Shown here: one piece after another, positions 1 to 12,698 of the stretch
How positions within the stretch are numbered: position 1 is the first letter of the stretch
Layout of the letters: each line of letters begins with the position of its first letter
Assembly (NCBI GenBank): GCA_025266875.1
Contig: JALLLT010000011.1
Location: 558,001 to 622,000, forward strand
DNA length: 64,000 bases
Direction: 5' to 3'
Origin: Fennellomyces sp. T-0311
Taxonomy: Eukaryota > Mucoromycota > Mucoromycetes > Mucorales > Lichtheimiaceae
Position numbers and translations under genes: made by a program
Notes under the pieces: generated by a model
What the model was told of the DNA's origin: nothing
What the model saw: only the letters and a program-made list of their open reading frames with translations
Databases searched by the model: none

Positions 1-2348
1 CGCGTGCCAACGAATGCTTAGTGTGTGTTCGATATATGCCTTGTATGTCCTAATGTGGTAGTGTGTCCTTGACAATATGTCACTTCAGCGCCATAGGAAT
101 GTTCGACAAGCTCTTGTCTCCTTGATAGATGTGATTCTTGGCACCATGTCACACGGATACATAAGGAGACCGATGATGTTCTCCAATGAGTGCACGAAAA
201 CGTTCTTTAAGTTTGTTACCCCCAGATGAATATGAGTACTAGGCGCCTGGTGTCTAATTGGTGGCAATGCTGTAAGAATGCTCGACGTCTCGACGTGCCT
301 CTGAGGACACGTTCGTTTCATGCGGCATTCTTTGCTACGTACGATAAAAACATGAATTTCGTTTTGTCTTCAACAATAATTGATTCATCATTCACCCCAA
401 CTCTGGTGTTAGATCGATCCTCCACGGCGTTCCCCCACCAGGGATTATCGCATTGCACGCCATACAACGTTTCCAGTTCCGGACCACGCATATACTGACA
501 CCCCACCGAAGGCCCGCTCAAATCAGTCCTCGTGTCACAAAAAGCCCCATAGGAATCAAAGCCATCGTGTCGCTGGTTATCCTACTATCCAACAGGCCCC
601 ATGTCGACTTTCTTCGTAGGGGTCGTGATGTTCTTGCCATCTGAGTATCTCTCAGGTAAGTTGAATAAGAGGAGGCAGTAACACGTTATTACAAGCCTTA
701 CCAAGGCTGCTATGAATTCTGCGGATATGACAGTTCTTACTTCCTTCAAATACATGATGCGAAAAAATGGGCCTTGCGACAATGCAAAGAGATTTCTGCA
801 TGTATTGACATTGTGACTTTACTCAATGCTGATGACCAGGGTTGACTATCATACAAAACTTTATGCGTCAATTGGTTCACCGCTATATACTTGTTGGATT
901 GTTAACGTACCTTTGATCAGTATAAAGAGTAACAAAACAATATGTTTTGATAAGGAGAAGTTTGAAGAAAAGCGCAGCTTTCATGGTAATTACACTGTTG
1001 CAATACACCCTGTTGCTTCGAGCCCAACAGAATGCATGAAGTAAACACTAGCGAGTGTTATCTGTACAGCACGCTACAGTGTGTCCGCTTAGAATATCTC
1101 ATAGTCGCTTTTTCGTTAGCAGCATTGAAAAGTTTTAATATATTTATTTGTCATTTCGATGGATCTTGAGACAGCAAGTACATCTGTAAGTAATTACTAT
1201 TATCAAATCCGGTGTAAGGGTTTTGGATGTATCCTTACTTGCTCTTGTTTGGACTTTACACAAAGCATTCGGGAATATACGTATATGTTGCCGACATGTA
1301 TAATTTATTACTGCTTGAGACATCAAAAGATGCCTAATACCTCTGAGACAAAGAAAGGCCGGTATGTACGTACATATTCGCGTTCCCCATGGATTGCATC
1401 TCTCTTCCAACAATAAATACCACGTGAGTACTCGCCGATCTTCCTTAGAGATTTGTGGTCGTTTGACGCACATAGTACCATTCGCTTGATATTTTATGTC
1501 CTTAGAATTTCTAGGTAAGGCATCGCTTAGCAAAACACTGAAAATTACAATCATTCAATTAATTTTTTAACATCCAAATATAGTCTCTTTATGGAGACAA
1601 AAAAGTAATATTGTAGTGTGTTTGCCCTACAACGCTTATACGCTATTAGGTGGTGGCCTATCCTTTTAAACGAATACGACCACACGTACGTACTAGTACT
1701 TAAGCTTCACCACTCATTTCAAAGTATATTATTGCTTGATAACGCATTATTTTGACAGCAAACGAATAAATAAGTTGTCTCTTATATCCACAGAGTATAT
1801 AAAGTAAACTTTCCATTCATGTAATCGACCGTTTTCGTGTGAGTACTCGTCGTCGTTAGAGTCTGCTACACACAACTTTATACGCACACTTATTTACTAA
1901 AATCTCCACAAAGAGATTTTAAATAATCCTTGTAGTAAATAAAAGGAGTAGCGTGGATAATCTTAGTGGCTGGAGATTTATATCGCTTGCTTGATAGACG
2001 AACTGCTCTGCTATTTAAAATATCAGCTTACTAGCTGATCAATAGGTTCCTTCCATACCCTCACTGCTTTTTGTTTCCACGAATGCAATATACTTTCTAT
2101 TGTACGGGTCTATTTTCAAAGTAAAAGTGCACAACAAGCACTGAATGACCGGGGCGAGTACTAAACGCAGATATCAATCAACCTTAGCCTAGCAAATCTA
2201 AGGGCGAATCTATGTGCCAAAAAAAACCAAAGCTCCGATTCATCGTGGCCGGGAACGAGGCGCGAAGTCATCTCTCCAATCCCGCTTCACCAGTCTCCAT
2301 TGCACTTACTGCTTTTCTGACGCTCAGCAAGCGATAAAACGAGACGTC
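1..2348. other. Region without an intact gene
   Basis: No gene model could be supported here. The minus strand has short open stretches (about 85-320, 318-521 and 585-782) that look faintly protein-like but are broken by stops, so they may be remnants of a decayed gene. A 136-codon ATG-started open frame lies at 1144-1554 on the minus strand; it resembles nothing I recognise and has no clear splice partner. The last few hundred bases presumably hold the promoter of the beta-adaptin gene. Confidence 0.4.
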
Positions 2349-5298
2349 ATGAGCCGGCCCCGATTCTTCGCAACAAACAAAAGAGGTTCGATGCTTCATT
2401 TCATTTTGTCGCGGAGTGGATGATCCATGCTTTATGTTATAACGGGACTGACATTGCGTGTATTATATAGGCGAAAACTACGAGCTTAAAGCAGAGCTGA
2501 ATAGCGAGTACCGCCATACCAGAAAAGATGCAGTGAAAAAAGTGATTGCCAACATGACAGTCGGCAAGGATGTCAGCGGTCTGTTTCCGGATGTGCTCAA
2601 GAACATGCAAACAGAGGATATCGAACTCAAGAAACTCGTCTATCTGTACCTCATGAACTACGCAAAGACACAGCCCGAGCTTGTCATTTTGGCTGTCAAC
2701 ACGTTCGTGAAGGTCAGTCCTTATCCAGAACATATCTCGAAAAGACATAGTAACCTTCTGTCTCAAACAGGACTCGGACGATCCGAACCCGCTTATTCGT
2801 GCACTTGCTATTCGCACCATGGGCTGTTTGCGCGTGGATAAAATCATCGACTATTTAACCGAGCCGCTGCGAAAATGCCTCAAAGTAAAGGTATCCGATG
2901 ATTCTATCACTAGGGTTACTAATGTAGTTAATCACCAAGGACGAAAACCCGTACGTTCGCAAAACGGCTGCTATTTGCGTTGCAAAACTGTATGAACTCA
3001 ACCCGGAGCTCACCATCGAGCAAGACTTTGTCAGCGAAGTTCAAGAGATGGTTTCGGATATCAACCCCATGGTTGTAGCAAATGCTGTCATTGCTCTCTC
3101 TGATATCAACGAGGCTTCGCAGAACAGCGACGTGTTTGTCGTTAACGGAACTATCCTGAACAAGCTGTTGCACGCGCTGAACGAGTGTACCGAGTAGGTT
3201 TTGCTACTTGCATATGTGAATGATACCCATAGTAACCTTACCGATTCAATTTAGGTGGGGTCAAATCGCTATATTGACGGCTTTGGCAGATTACAAACCC
3301 TCGGGAGGAAAGGAAGCAGAAGGAATCTGTGATCGCGTTCTACCTAGACTTCAGCACGCAAACGGTGCTGTGGTGCTATCGGCTATTAAGGTATATGAGG
3401 ATTGGGGAACTTTTGGACTGTCAGCTAACATACCCATACGTGCAGGTTCTTTTGCTGAACATGCGTCTTGTCAAGGATGAGAATCTTATCAAGAGCTTCT
3501 GCCGCAAAATGGCCCCACCACTGGGTAAAAAAAAAAGGGTTTGGGATATAATAAGGACATGCTTTTCTAACGATGCTGGCGATATAGTGACTTTGCTTTC
3601 GAGTCCACCAGAAGTGCAATATATTGCTCTGCGAAATATTAGCTTGATTTTGCAGAGAAGGCCAGAGGTGTTGTCGAACGAAATGCGCGTGTTCTTCTGT
3701 CGATACAACGACCCGCCCTATGTCAAACTCGAGAAGCTTGAAATTCTTATTCGTCTGTGCAACGACCGCAACGTCGACCAGCTTTTGAGTGAACTGAAAG
3801 AGTAAGGATACACTGCGGTAGTTATCAGGGACGAGAATTGCTGATATAGAGTTGTAAAGGTATGCCAACGAAGTAGACGTCGATTTCGTACGAAAGTCAG
3901 TCAACGCGATCGGACGATGTGCGATCAAGATCGAGGAAGCTGCCGAACGCTGCATCAACGTGCTTCTGGACCTGATCAATACCGGTGTGAGCTACGTCGT
4001 GCAGGAGGCAATTGTTGTGATCAAGGTAACAGCCGGTTGCTTAGATACATATTCGGGGATGCTTATTGTGGCTTGATAGGATATCTTCCGCAAATACCCT
4101 CATAAATACGAAGGCATCATTCCAACTCTCTGCGAGAACCTTGATGCATTGGATGAGCCCGAGGCCAAGGCATCGCTGACCTGGATTATTGGCGAGTATG
4201 CCGAGAGAATCGACAATGCTGATGATTTGATCAACATGTTTGTGGAGAACTTTAAGGAAGAAAACGCACAGGTAAAAATGGAGAACTAACGTAACAAAAG
4301 GACGGCTTTTCACTGACGAAATTGATTTAAGGTTCAACTGCAATTTTTGACTGCCACGGTTAAATTGTTTTTGAAGAAGCCAGCTGAAAACCAGGATCTC
4401 GTGCAACGTGTCCTCCAGACTGCCACAAACGAGTGTGACAATGCGGACATTCGAGACCGGGCATACGTGTACTGGCGATTGCTTTCGACAGATCCACAAG
4501 CCGCCAAGGTAAGATCGACGGCAAAAACATAGTAAAACGCGGTACTCAACGGGAAATTATTAGGCTGTGGTGCTTTCGGAGAAGCCACCAATTGCCGGGG
4601 AGAATGCGGGACTTTCTCCGGGTATGCTCGACGAACTGCTGTACCATATTGGATCGCTCGCGTCGGTCTATCACAAGCCGCCAGAGACATTCATTGCCGG
4701 CAGAAAGTACGGTGCCGATAGCGTTGCCAAGGGCACGGCGAGGTAAGTTTAAAACTGGACCAAGACTGGCAAAGTGGCGCGCATGTGCAAATCATTAACC
4801 CCTTGGACCCTGCGTAGTCATGTCGACGAGGAAGATGTCACGGCACCCCCACCGCAGATTCAGGCAGCCATCAAAAACAATGATATTGGCAACTTGCTCG
4901 ATTTGGATTGGGATGAGCCATCTGCTTCGTCTCCCATTGTGACCGACAGCCCACGCAGCCCTCACGCAACCACCAACCCAATGAGCGACCTGTTGTCTCT
5001 GGGCGGTGGCGGCGGCTTTACCGATGATAACAGCAACAATAATATTAGCAGCAACAGTAATAGTGCACCCAAGTCCAACGTCGATGATATCCTCTCACTC
5101 TTCAACAGCCCCTCCACACCATCTGCACCACCTCAACAGCAAAACGCTTTAATGATGGCGGGTGATATGTTTGGATCCTCGTCGCCCGCTCCCGCTATGC
5201 CACAGCAACAATCGCCATTCACATCCCTATCACCATCCCAGCCACAACAGCAACAGCAGCAGCAGGCCAAGCATGATCCATTTGCCGATCTCTTCTAA
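2349..5298 (+). CDS. apl2: AP-1 complex subunit beta (beta-adaptin), 12 exons
   Basis: Large subunit of a clathrin adaptor (AP-1, possibly shared with AP-2) that sorts cargo at the trans-Golgi/endosome. Exons: 2349-2385, 2471-2712, 2771-2884, 2940-3193, 3255-3390, 3446-3524, 3588-3801, 3860-4025, 4080-4271, 4332-4508, 4564-4742, 4818-5298; all phases join to 756 aa. The start was chosen because [13 protein letters not shown] joins in frame to the family's ENYELKAEL block. Residues 1 to about 590 are the HEAT-like trunk with hallmark strings such as [10 protein letters not shown] and PYVRKTAA. The hinge is Ser/Asn/Gln-rich, carries a clathrin box LLDLD at 623-627 and ends in DPFADLF. There is no folded beta-appendage after the hinge, as in yeast Apl2 (about 730 aa) and unlike animal beta1. 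Whether the protein serves AP-1, AP-2 or both cannot be told from sequence alone. Confidence 0.93.
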
Positions 5299-6225
5299 AT
5301 TCAGAAAGAGAATATATAGTACTTCTCCCTTGTATTGTTGTTGTCGTGTAGAGCGTGTCATATACAAAAGAAAGCCTATCGCGTAGAGCGATGGGGACCT
5401 CTTTTCCGTTCGTTTTTCCCACAATCGGCAACATTACTTTTGTACCACTGCAAAACCATTTATTGAATGTATTACAAACTCGTCAACAAATAAGCTTTTC
5501 GTCTATGTATCAGACATGTTCCATGATCAGCGCGAGTTGCTTGCCAAGGACTCTTCTGCAGAAGATCAAGGTGACATTCACGTGCAGTTGCATTAGTGGC
5601 GGTGGGGAAGTAAACAAGCACGAAGGCAACCATGCCACAGCACTGGATGGCAAAAGAATACGCCGCGCGCTGTCCAGAGGCGGCGCTGCCCCGATGTGCG
5701 CGGTGGAGCTAAATAGTGGGGTTTTTTTCCACGAGTCGACCTAGTAGTACATCTTCATTGGCTATTCCGAGAATCAATCAAGCAGACACACCGGCCTGCA
5801 CTTGATCATGTGCTGAGAAAATTATACAACCATCGCATTTTCGCTTGACCAAAAAAAAGGAACATGCCCAGATTATCCCAGCTAGAGAACGACGGGCATT
5901 GTTTGAATTATGGCGTAACCACCCACGTTTCCCGAATGGAATTGCTACGATGTAGCGACGCAGGCCATTGTCACCTCACACGCAAGAGGACGATACCAAG
6001 GAAGAACGCATGCAATGTGTGTGCGTGTGTATGTGCTGTGACACACCACCTGTACATGCTGAAAAGGCGGGTCAATTTCCTTCTCAGACTTTTCGTCCTT
6101 TGCACTGCGAGTTCTCCACACACGCGCGCGCAAACACACACACACACACAACTTACACACACTCTCTTGGCCAAAAGTTTTTTCTCTCTTTCTTTCATTC
6201 TTGTTTCGTCCATTTCAATTGCATC
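5299..6225. other. Intergenic region: beta-adaptin 3' end and hexokinase-like gene promoter
   Basis: No coding exon is supported. The open frames here come from low-complexity DNA: a TG-rich run near 6017-6042, a (CA)n tract near 6134-6150 and a pyrimidine-rich tract from about 6178 to the start codon at 6226. The pyrimidine tract just before the ATG is typical of fungal core promoters and 5' leaders. Confidence 0.55.
6134..6150. repeat. (CA)n microsatellite upstream of hexokinase-like gene
   Basis: A run of CA dinucleotides within the presumed promoter or 5' leader, preceded by CG-rich dinucleotides. It explains several spurious open frames on both strands. Confidence 0.85.
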
Positions 6226-7959
6226 ATGTCGGCAAGGCCGTCCGCTTATCCGGAAAACAACTCAAATAGCACCGACCATCGCGGCCGCCGACGATCCGGC
6301 TCGACAGTGCATTTAGCGCACGGGTCACCTCAGCAACAAGCTGCCGTGGAGGAAATTCGACAGCAGCTTCACGTGTCGCATGACCAACTCAATGCCATCA
6401 TACACGGGTTCGAGAAGGAAATGGAAGCTGGTTTAGCGGATGCCGAAGGTCGAACGGGTGATCTGAAGATGATTCCATCTTATGTCACAGGTAAAACCTT
6501 GTTTCCGCCTTTATTTAGTACCCGTTGCCCCCAACCTCCTTAGTGATATATGCATGATAACGGCCTGACTGTGTAGGATATCCCACTGGAAACGAGAAGG
6601 GCACTTACCTGGCATTGGAAATAAGCGGCGTGGATATCTACGTGTGTCAGGTCAAGCTGAAGGGCGAAGGCGGCAAACTCGCGATTAATCAGTACCAGTA
6701 CGAGATCCCAGACGATCTGACAGCTGGAGATGACATAGGCATCCTTATCGACTATGTCGCCGATTGCATGGCGGATTTCCAGCGCAGAGTGTCCGGATCG
6801 TCATCACAGCAACCACAGACTGTCTATTCCATGGCTATCAGTCTAGGGTTGGCTGTGAACCAGACGGGGCTCGACCGTGGGACCATCGTGGCCTTGGAGC
6901 ATGGGTTCGAGTTCCCCAATGTCATCGGCCGCGACGCTGTCGATCTCTTCCACTCGCGTTTCCAAGCGAAAGGCCTGAATATCCGGATCGTTGCCATAGC
7001 AAACGGTAATTATAACGGCATAGCTTAGGGTAGGGTTATGGGGGTAACACACGTATGACTTTAGACGCCGTATGCACGCTTCTGGCACACGCCTACCAGC
7101 ATCCGGCGACACGTATCGGTATTGTGCATAACATAGGTACAAACTGTGCATACTACGAGAAGGTCAGCAACATCAGCAAGTTTCTGGCGCAACACCCGGA
7201 CGATGTGCAACCAAACAACGATATGATGATCAACACAGAATGGTGTAACTTTGGCTCAAGGTATCTGCCCATGTGTCGGTATGACCATCTGGTTGACCGC
7301 GAGAGCAACAATCGCGGCGTCCACATTTTCGAAAAGATGACCACGGGCATGTACCTGGGTGAGATCACACGGCAAATCTTGGTCGACCTTGTAGACCGCG
7401 AAATCCTTTCTTTCCAAACCGACGACGAAGAGTGTCTGTTGCGCACACCTTACCACTTTGACACCAGTTACATGTACGTGTGTGAGGCGGATGATGACTG
7501 GGAGAATCTCGAAGACACGCGGGTCGTGCTGGAGGAGATGTGCAAAGTCAGCGAGACGACGCAGGCCGACAGGGAGATCGTCAAGAAGGTGTGCGAGCTC
7601 GTCGGTCAACGTGCTGCGATGCTGCTTGGTGCAAATATCGCAAGCGTTGTCAGGCACATGGTGGAGCGAGGCATCGGTCTAGATAGAAGCGGGGATGGGT
7701 TCGCTATTGGTAAGCTTATATTAAACCTCCACTATTTAAGGTTTGCCGCTAAATGAATTATGTAGCCATCAGCGGAGAGGTTTATAAGGACTATCCCTCA
7801 TTTCATCCGAGAGTATGCGAGGCGATAAAGGCGCTTATCCCGGAAGACGTGTCCGCCAAAATCTCAATGGGCATCGTCAAGTTCTCGCGGATTGTGGGCG
7901 CTGCTATCGTCGCAATGATGGCGGAAAAAATGGATCAGCAGGATGTGGAGATGCTATAA
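6226..7959 (+). CDS. Hexokinase-like protein with degenerate phosphate-binding loops
   Basis: Exons 6226-6490, 6577-7005, 7065-7709 and 7766-7959 join to 510 aa. The ATG at 6226 follows a pyrimidine tract; frames opening earlier are repeat artefacts. The fold matches fungal hexokinases along its length, including YLALE at the first strand, HGFEFPN, INTEW, FEKMTTGMYLGE and SGEVYKDYP. The catalytic Asp is kept (D232, in AND), as are the sugar-binding Asn of GTN and the Glu residues of NTEW and FEKM. Other sites are altered: the phosphate-1 loop DLGGTN reads EISGVD (103-108), the FSFP..Q segment reads LGLAVNQ, TKGF reads EHGF, and the late GSGxGAA loop reads FSRIVGAA. Known fungal relatives with such losses (atypical hexokinases of the XprF/HxkC kind) are regulatory. 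I infer weak or absent glucose phosphorylation and perhaps a sensing role. It is convergent with the uL24 gene. Confidence 0.88.
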
Positions 7960-8330
7960 TATCTCGCCGCCGCTTATATAATATACCATCTAACGAACCT
8001 CCAACTCCTGTCCACTTACTCAAAAACAGAAGAAATCTACCTTCAACATACGCTACCTTTATACGCTTGTAACTCTCTATATCACTTTATGCTTCCTCAT
8101 CCGGATACCTTTATATAGTGGGCTAACCAATGTATATGTTTGCCATTCAAAGAAAAAGGAAGAAAAAGCGAGCCACATGCTCTTCACGCATAAATATCAT
8201 ATTTGGTCTTTTTAACAGAAAGTGTATTTCGCTGTGCAAACGAATAAAAGCCAATTTACTACAGTAGCAGGAAGAGAGACAGACACGCTCCATCAGTACA
8301 TCTTGCAGCTATTGCCATGACAACACATTA
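7960..8330. other. Convergent 3' intergenic region
   Basis: AT-rich spacer between two convergent genes. A plus-strand AATAAA at about 8243-8248 could serve the hexokinase-like transcript. No gene is seen. Confidence 0.5.
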
Positions 8331-8962
8331 TCATACCTGCTGCATAGCTTCACCCTTCTTGGAGCGGTCCTTGCGGTCCAAGATAGCCTGACGGCTCTTG
8401 TCGATCTTGAGCTTGGTGACAACGACGTTCGAGGGGTGGATGCCAATAGGGACAGAGGCACCTGCAACGTATCAATGTCAGCACGATATCTACGCTATTG
8501 TTTTGTTCCTTACCGTTGACCTTCTCGCGGTTAACGCGGTCAATGTGAATGACCCACTTCTTACGGTAGACCTGGACGACCTTGCCCTCACGACCCTTCA
8601 AAGAACCGCGAACAACCAAAACTTCGTCATCCTTGCGAACAGGAATGGAGCGAGTCTAATTTGCGGTCGATTGTTGGTTTAAATTATATGCCGATTTCGT
8701 TCATAAATGATATGAGAAAACTCACGTTGTACTTTTCGCGGAGCTCCTTGGACAGAGCAGAGCTCATAATCTTACGGCGCTCGGTCGAGGAAGCGGTGAA
8801 ATGAGCCTTTCTGCTCTTTCTGCGCGAAGAGCTAACGTCTATCATAAGGGGGCGTATCAATATCCATCCATCCGTTTAATCGATTCATCCATCCGTCCGT
8901 GTATGTTCTTTTTATCTCTATCCGTTATCATTTCTGAAAAACTTACCAGCACTGTACTTCAT
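8331..8962 (-). CDS. rpl26: 60S ribosomal protein L26 (uL24)
   Basis: Component of the large cytosolic ribosomal subunit near the peptide exit tunnel. Four exons on the minus strand (8947-8962, 8726-8838, 8514-8655, 8331-8461) join to 133 aa. The first exon is only 16 nt and supplies MKYSA before the conserved [11 protein letters not shown] block, as in many fungal ribosomal protein genes with an intron right after the start. The KOW region is clear at about residues 52-87 ([20 protein letters not shown]) and is followed by [12 protein letters not shown]. One small oddity is KYNT-RS where most orthologues have Val; this follows from the donor GTGAGT at 8725. The C-terminus reads GEAMQQV and then stops. 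Confidence 0.96.
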
Positions 8963-11759
8963 GGTTATGTGCGAGAAAAAGGAGGGTGCAGTGGGTTACC
9001 ACACTGACATTTTCAACCGCCACTGCCAGGTCCGCAACACTGAACTCCTGCGCTCACAGACCAAAATTCGGACTCTCGAAAAAGTGCCTTTCTGTGGTAG
9101 CATCCTGCACAGTTGCTATGATGATATACTTTTGCTGTTTCCATAGAAATCAGCACGGCAGACAGAATGCTCAATGATTCAGAAACTTTTTAATTACACA
9201 TATGAAACGAAATGATAATGTACGATGCTCATTTTGTGGACGACCATTGCATTGAATGCCTTAAACATTCAAAGGAGGGCCCTTTTTTTAAGAAACTATT
9301 AGTGCTATTAAACCATAAATTGCATGTGAGACTACAACACATTGCTACGACGACTTATGACAGCTTTTTAGAGCGTGATGGAAGATATTTATTCTCAGTA
9401 GGCAAACTATCTATTCCAGATAAAGTGGCCGTATTCGAGACATTAACTGCCTGACGCTCTTACCCTTCGGCTTACCAGACAAAAATGCCATACATAGTCA
9501 GCTAAAGATGCTGTAGTTCCCATTTATAGTTTGTGTAGAGGTGTTTGCAATTGCTTTTTTATCCATGCGTTCCACGCCGTTGTTGTTGACAGTGCAATTT
9601 TTCAATGGCAAGGCTTCACCTGGCTTTTCTGCCATCTCCATTAGGCTGTGTTGGAGACAGACGGCAGTCTTTTATCTCTTAGTATGCCTTGTTCTACAAA
9701 GGCAATAGCTGAATTAGACGGAAAAAACGCAATAACAACACCAAGCATGCTTTGTTTTGCTTCGCTGTCTTGAAAATTCTGCAGGATCCATGGAAGAAAG
9801 ACAAACATCGCACTGTACTTTCATAAGATATTCTATTTTTCTTAAAAAGTTTATACATACCTCTACATAGGGTTTTTGAATCTAAAAACTCACTACAGCT
9901 CCCTGTCCTCTCTTGGATGCCCGGCTGTGGTATGTGCTTGCTATCTTGTTTAACACAAGAAATGTAAATACAAGCAAAATTTATGTCACCTTTCTGACAT
10001 TGGGTACATTACGTAAGAATAGATTGGCAAAGAGATTCTCGGTACTCATTTGTGTTAATTACGAAACCTCTTTGGGTAACAAAGTCTCAGGACTCCCACT
10101 GCTGCTAAATGCAGGGCCTGGCTGCAATCTGTTGTCCACCAAACAAGCTGTTGATCAACCTGATAACCGTGTACACACTCACGTATCGATTTTTAGGAGC
10201 CTGATGACTGCGTTATTGATGACATACCAGAACTCTTTTGGTATTGGAGACTTATGCCATGTGTAGTTTCAGACGTTAGTATTCGTTCTTTCGTGGCTAG
10301 TAGCAACAAAAAAGGCTCTAGAACAGCTACAGGACGGCTTCTGATGATAAGTAGCGAAACATCACTGGTGGTACGTTCCAGGCAATATCATACTGTTTAT
10401 ATCTTAAGCTATTAGACTTGATAACTCTTTCATTGTGCGACTTTCTCAATCTATGAACAGGCTTAGGATAATTGTCGATGATCTGCGGGAATGCTCCGTG
10501 GCCACAGTGTGTCCAGACATGCCAGAACTGTGACACTTACAGTAACTCAGCCCGGCATATCCCTTCCGAATTATGTTGTGCGTAACCATGAAATTCGTTG
10601 TCCACAATCAGAACATTCTTTCTTGCTGACAATTACTCATCTCTTTGTAGGAGACACAGGAACATAAAGACACATCCAGATATGATTCATCAGTCGGCCT
10701 TGATGAACATATCTACAAATACAGAGCTTGTTTTCAGCCCGTGCATATATAGTAGGGTGGGCTGTACTAGGTGATACTACAATGGCAGATGATTAACTGA
10801 ACGCGTGATACTTGTAGTTGTGCAACTTGAAAGAATGAACAAGAAAAATAACTGTGCTCAATTGCTTGGCACATTTGTAAGCATTAGTGATTATCCTGTC
10901 TTACATTGAACGGTGTATGCTTTAAGTATGGGGACGAGTGCCTCAGACTTGTACCTGGATGGCCTCTTTTTCAGTTGCACCAATGGTAACCCCGCCAGGG
11001 CGCACAGAGGTAGGCAATGGGCGTAAGCAAACATTTCGTCTCACATAACATTAGCAAGTGTAACAAATACTACGTCTGGCAATGTAGCACTGGATTAAAA
11101 ATATCTGACTTTATTCGATTAGGCGATGCGAATCAATTACGGTTAAGCACCCTTATCATCGATATTTTAACAAAAAAGTCTTGATGGGTTTCGGAATTCC
11201 GGCGGCAAGCAACCCCAGACTCGTACGCGCCACATGACTACGGGCGATCAAAAATAGGAAGCCCATGGAAAGATCATTGAGAAGGTTTACGAAGCATAAA
11301 TGGCGCTACTCAAAGCTTCTGTATGTTCGATTCATAAGCAGAGGAACGGCCCTGGGAATTGCAAGCCAGAAAGCTGGGTCGATCCGCCGATAACATATTT
11401 TAGCCATTTCTAGCGTGCTCCGCTTGATTATTGTGCACAGCGACGGCGACGTGTTATTAAAAAATTCTGCAACGGTGCGAGCTGTCACAATATTATGCAT
11501 ATATTGTTATCGTACACCGATGTTTATTGTCGTGCGGGAGTGCTAGCGCTGCAATCGATAACGTACTCACTTTCCGATGGCACTTGATATTCCCACAAGC
11601 AATCCGACTCCCGCGTTACTCGTCCATCCTACACTTGAGCACTGTCTACGTATCGACTTGAACATATATGGCAAGGTCGCACAGCCCTTAAGATCCAGGA
11701 CCAAGTGACCGCGCGGTGCACCCATTGGTCTTGGGCAATGGCCTTGTGCAGGGACTAAG
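8963..11759. other. Gene-poor region
   Basis: The first few hundred bases are the presumed promoter of the L26 gene. Beyond that I find only short open frames without family similarity or splice context. These include an 80-codon frame near 9212-9454 on the plus strand, a frame at 9913-10266 that lacks an ATG start, and a 69-codon minus-strand frame at 10327-10536. They may be debris of decayed genes or elements, but nothing can be named. Confidence 0.45.
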
Positions 11760-12698
11760 TTTTGAGTTGCTTGAAAGAGGCATTAATTAGAGGGGATAGG
11801 CAGGAACTTATTGAGAGAATTCTTGGTCCGGCGGCAGCATGCCAGCGTTCTAGAAGATGGCGGTTGGAAACGCAACAAGCTTGGGGGGAGTACATCGATA
11901 TGCACAGGCTGCCAGGGATCTGCAACAAGAGAAAGAGGAAATCCGGAACGGACCGGCTTACAGGATTTTGAAGTGGTGTGTGTGTTGAAAGCTGACTATG
12001 ATTGTACGACATACTAAATTTTTAGAGCCTCGTTGACCTGGTGCAAGGAGACGTCTGCCCAAGAAAACTTTCCCATGGACATACCACCCGCCTTTATCGT
12101 ATCTTCAAAACTATCGCCACTTGAACCTTCAGGTACGAAAAAGGGCTGATATGTTTCAGTTCCCTGAGCTCATCAAAGGTCAGACATACCCCGAATCGTC
12201 CACTTGGCCAGGACTCGATGTCGCAACGATTGTCTCAAAGCGCGGATGCGTGATCATCCAAAGACGCCCATCATGGCGGTGGGGATTTCGAACCCGTACG
12301 ACATGCAGCGAGTCATGACTGCAGATGTGCCCGTTATCCACATTCAACAGGACTGTCGAGCGCTTCGCGGAGCACAGCACCGGCATACGCGTGAAATTCG
12401 ATACTGTCGCGCGTTCGAAGGAATACTGTCGTCGGGTCTGTGGGCGCTTTATTGTGCATCGAAGAGCAGCACGAAGCGTCGGCTGCTGTACGTGCCTGTG
12501 ATTCTGACGGCGTACACAGCATACTTTTTGCGCACGGCGCGACGGGATTACACAGCACTCGAGGAGGAGGACGATTTTGTGCTGGTGCGTAACGACGTGC
12601 GGCGAAGCAAGATTCAGTTTGTGCTTCGCACCTGGGTTCCGTATTGTGTCATAGGCGTGTCGATATACGGCATCATTCGCAAATCCAAGTTAATATAA
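11760..12698 (+). other. Unresolved coding-like locus, possibly a broken membrane-protein gene
   Basis: The plus-strand frame ending at the TAA of 12696-12698 looks coding from about 12330. It encodes two hydrophobic segments (around SGLWALYCASK and WVPYCVIGVSIYGII) separated by a charged stretch rich in Asp, Glu and Arg. Upstream in the same frame is a short string, TPIMAVGISNPYD, that recalls the C-terminal NPYD region of family 3 glycoside hydrolases, but the match is too short to rely on. A strong branch/acceptor pair (TACTAAATTTTTAG at about 12011-12024) suggests an intron, yet I could not join the upstream fragments (11760-12150) in a consistent frame. It may be a real multi-exon gene I failed to assemble, or a frameshifted relic. 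Confidence 0.3.

Noticed and set aside
5945..6213. Open frames on both strands rich in Cys/Val and His/Thr
   Set aside because: They are translations of TG/CA dinucleotide repeats upstream of the hexokinase-like gene.
9913..10266. 117-codon plus-strand frame
   Set aside because: It has no ATG start, no recognisable domain and no splice context.
12270..12310. TTCGAACCC string suggesting a tRNA T-arm on the minus strand
   Set aside because: The stem around it does not pair, and no acceptor stem or anticodon arm can be formed.
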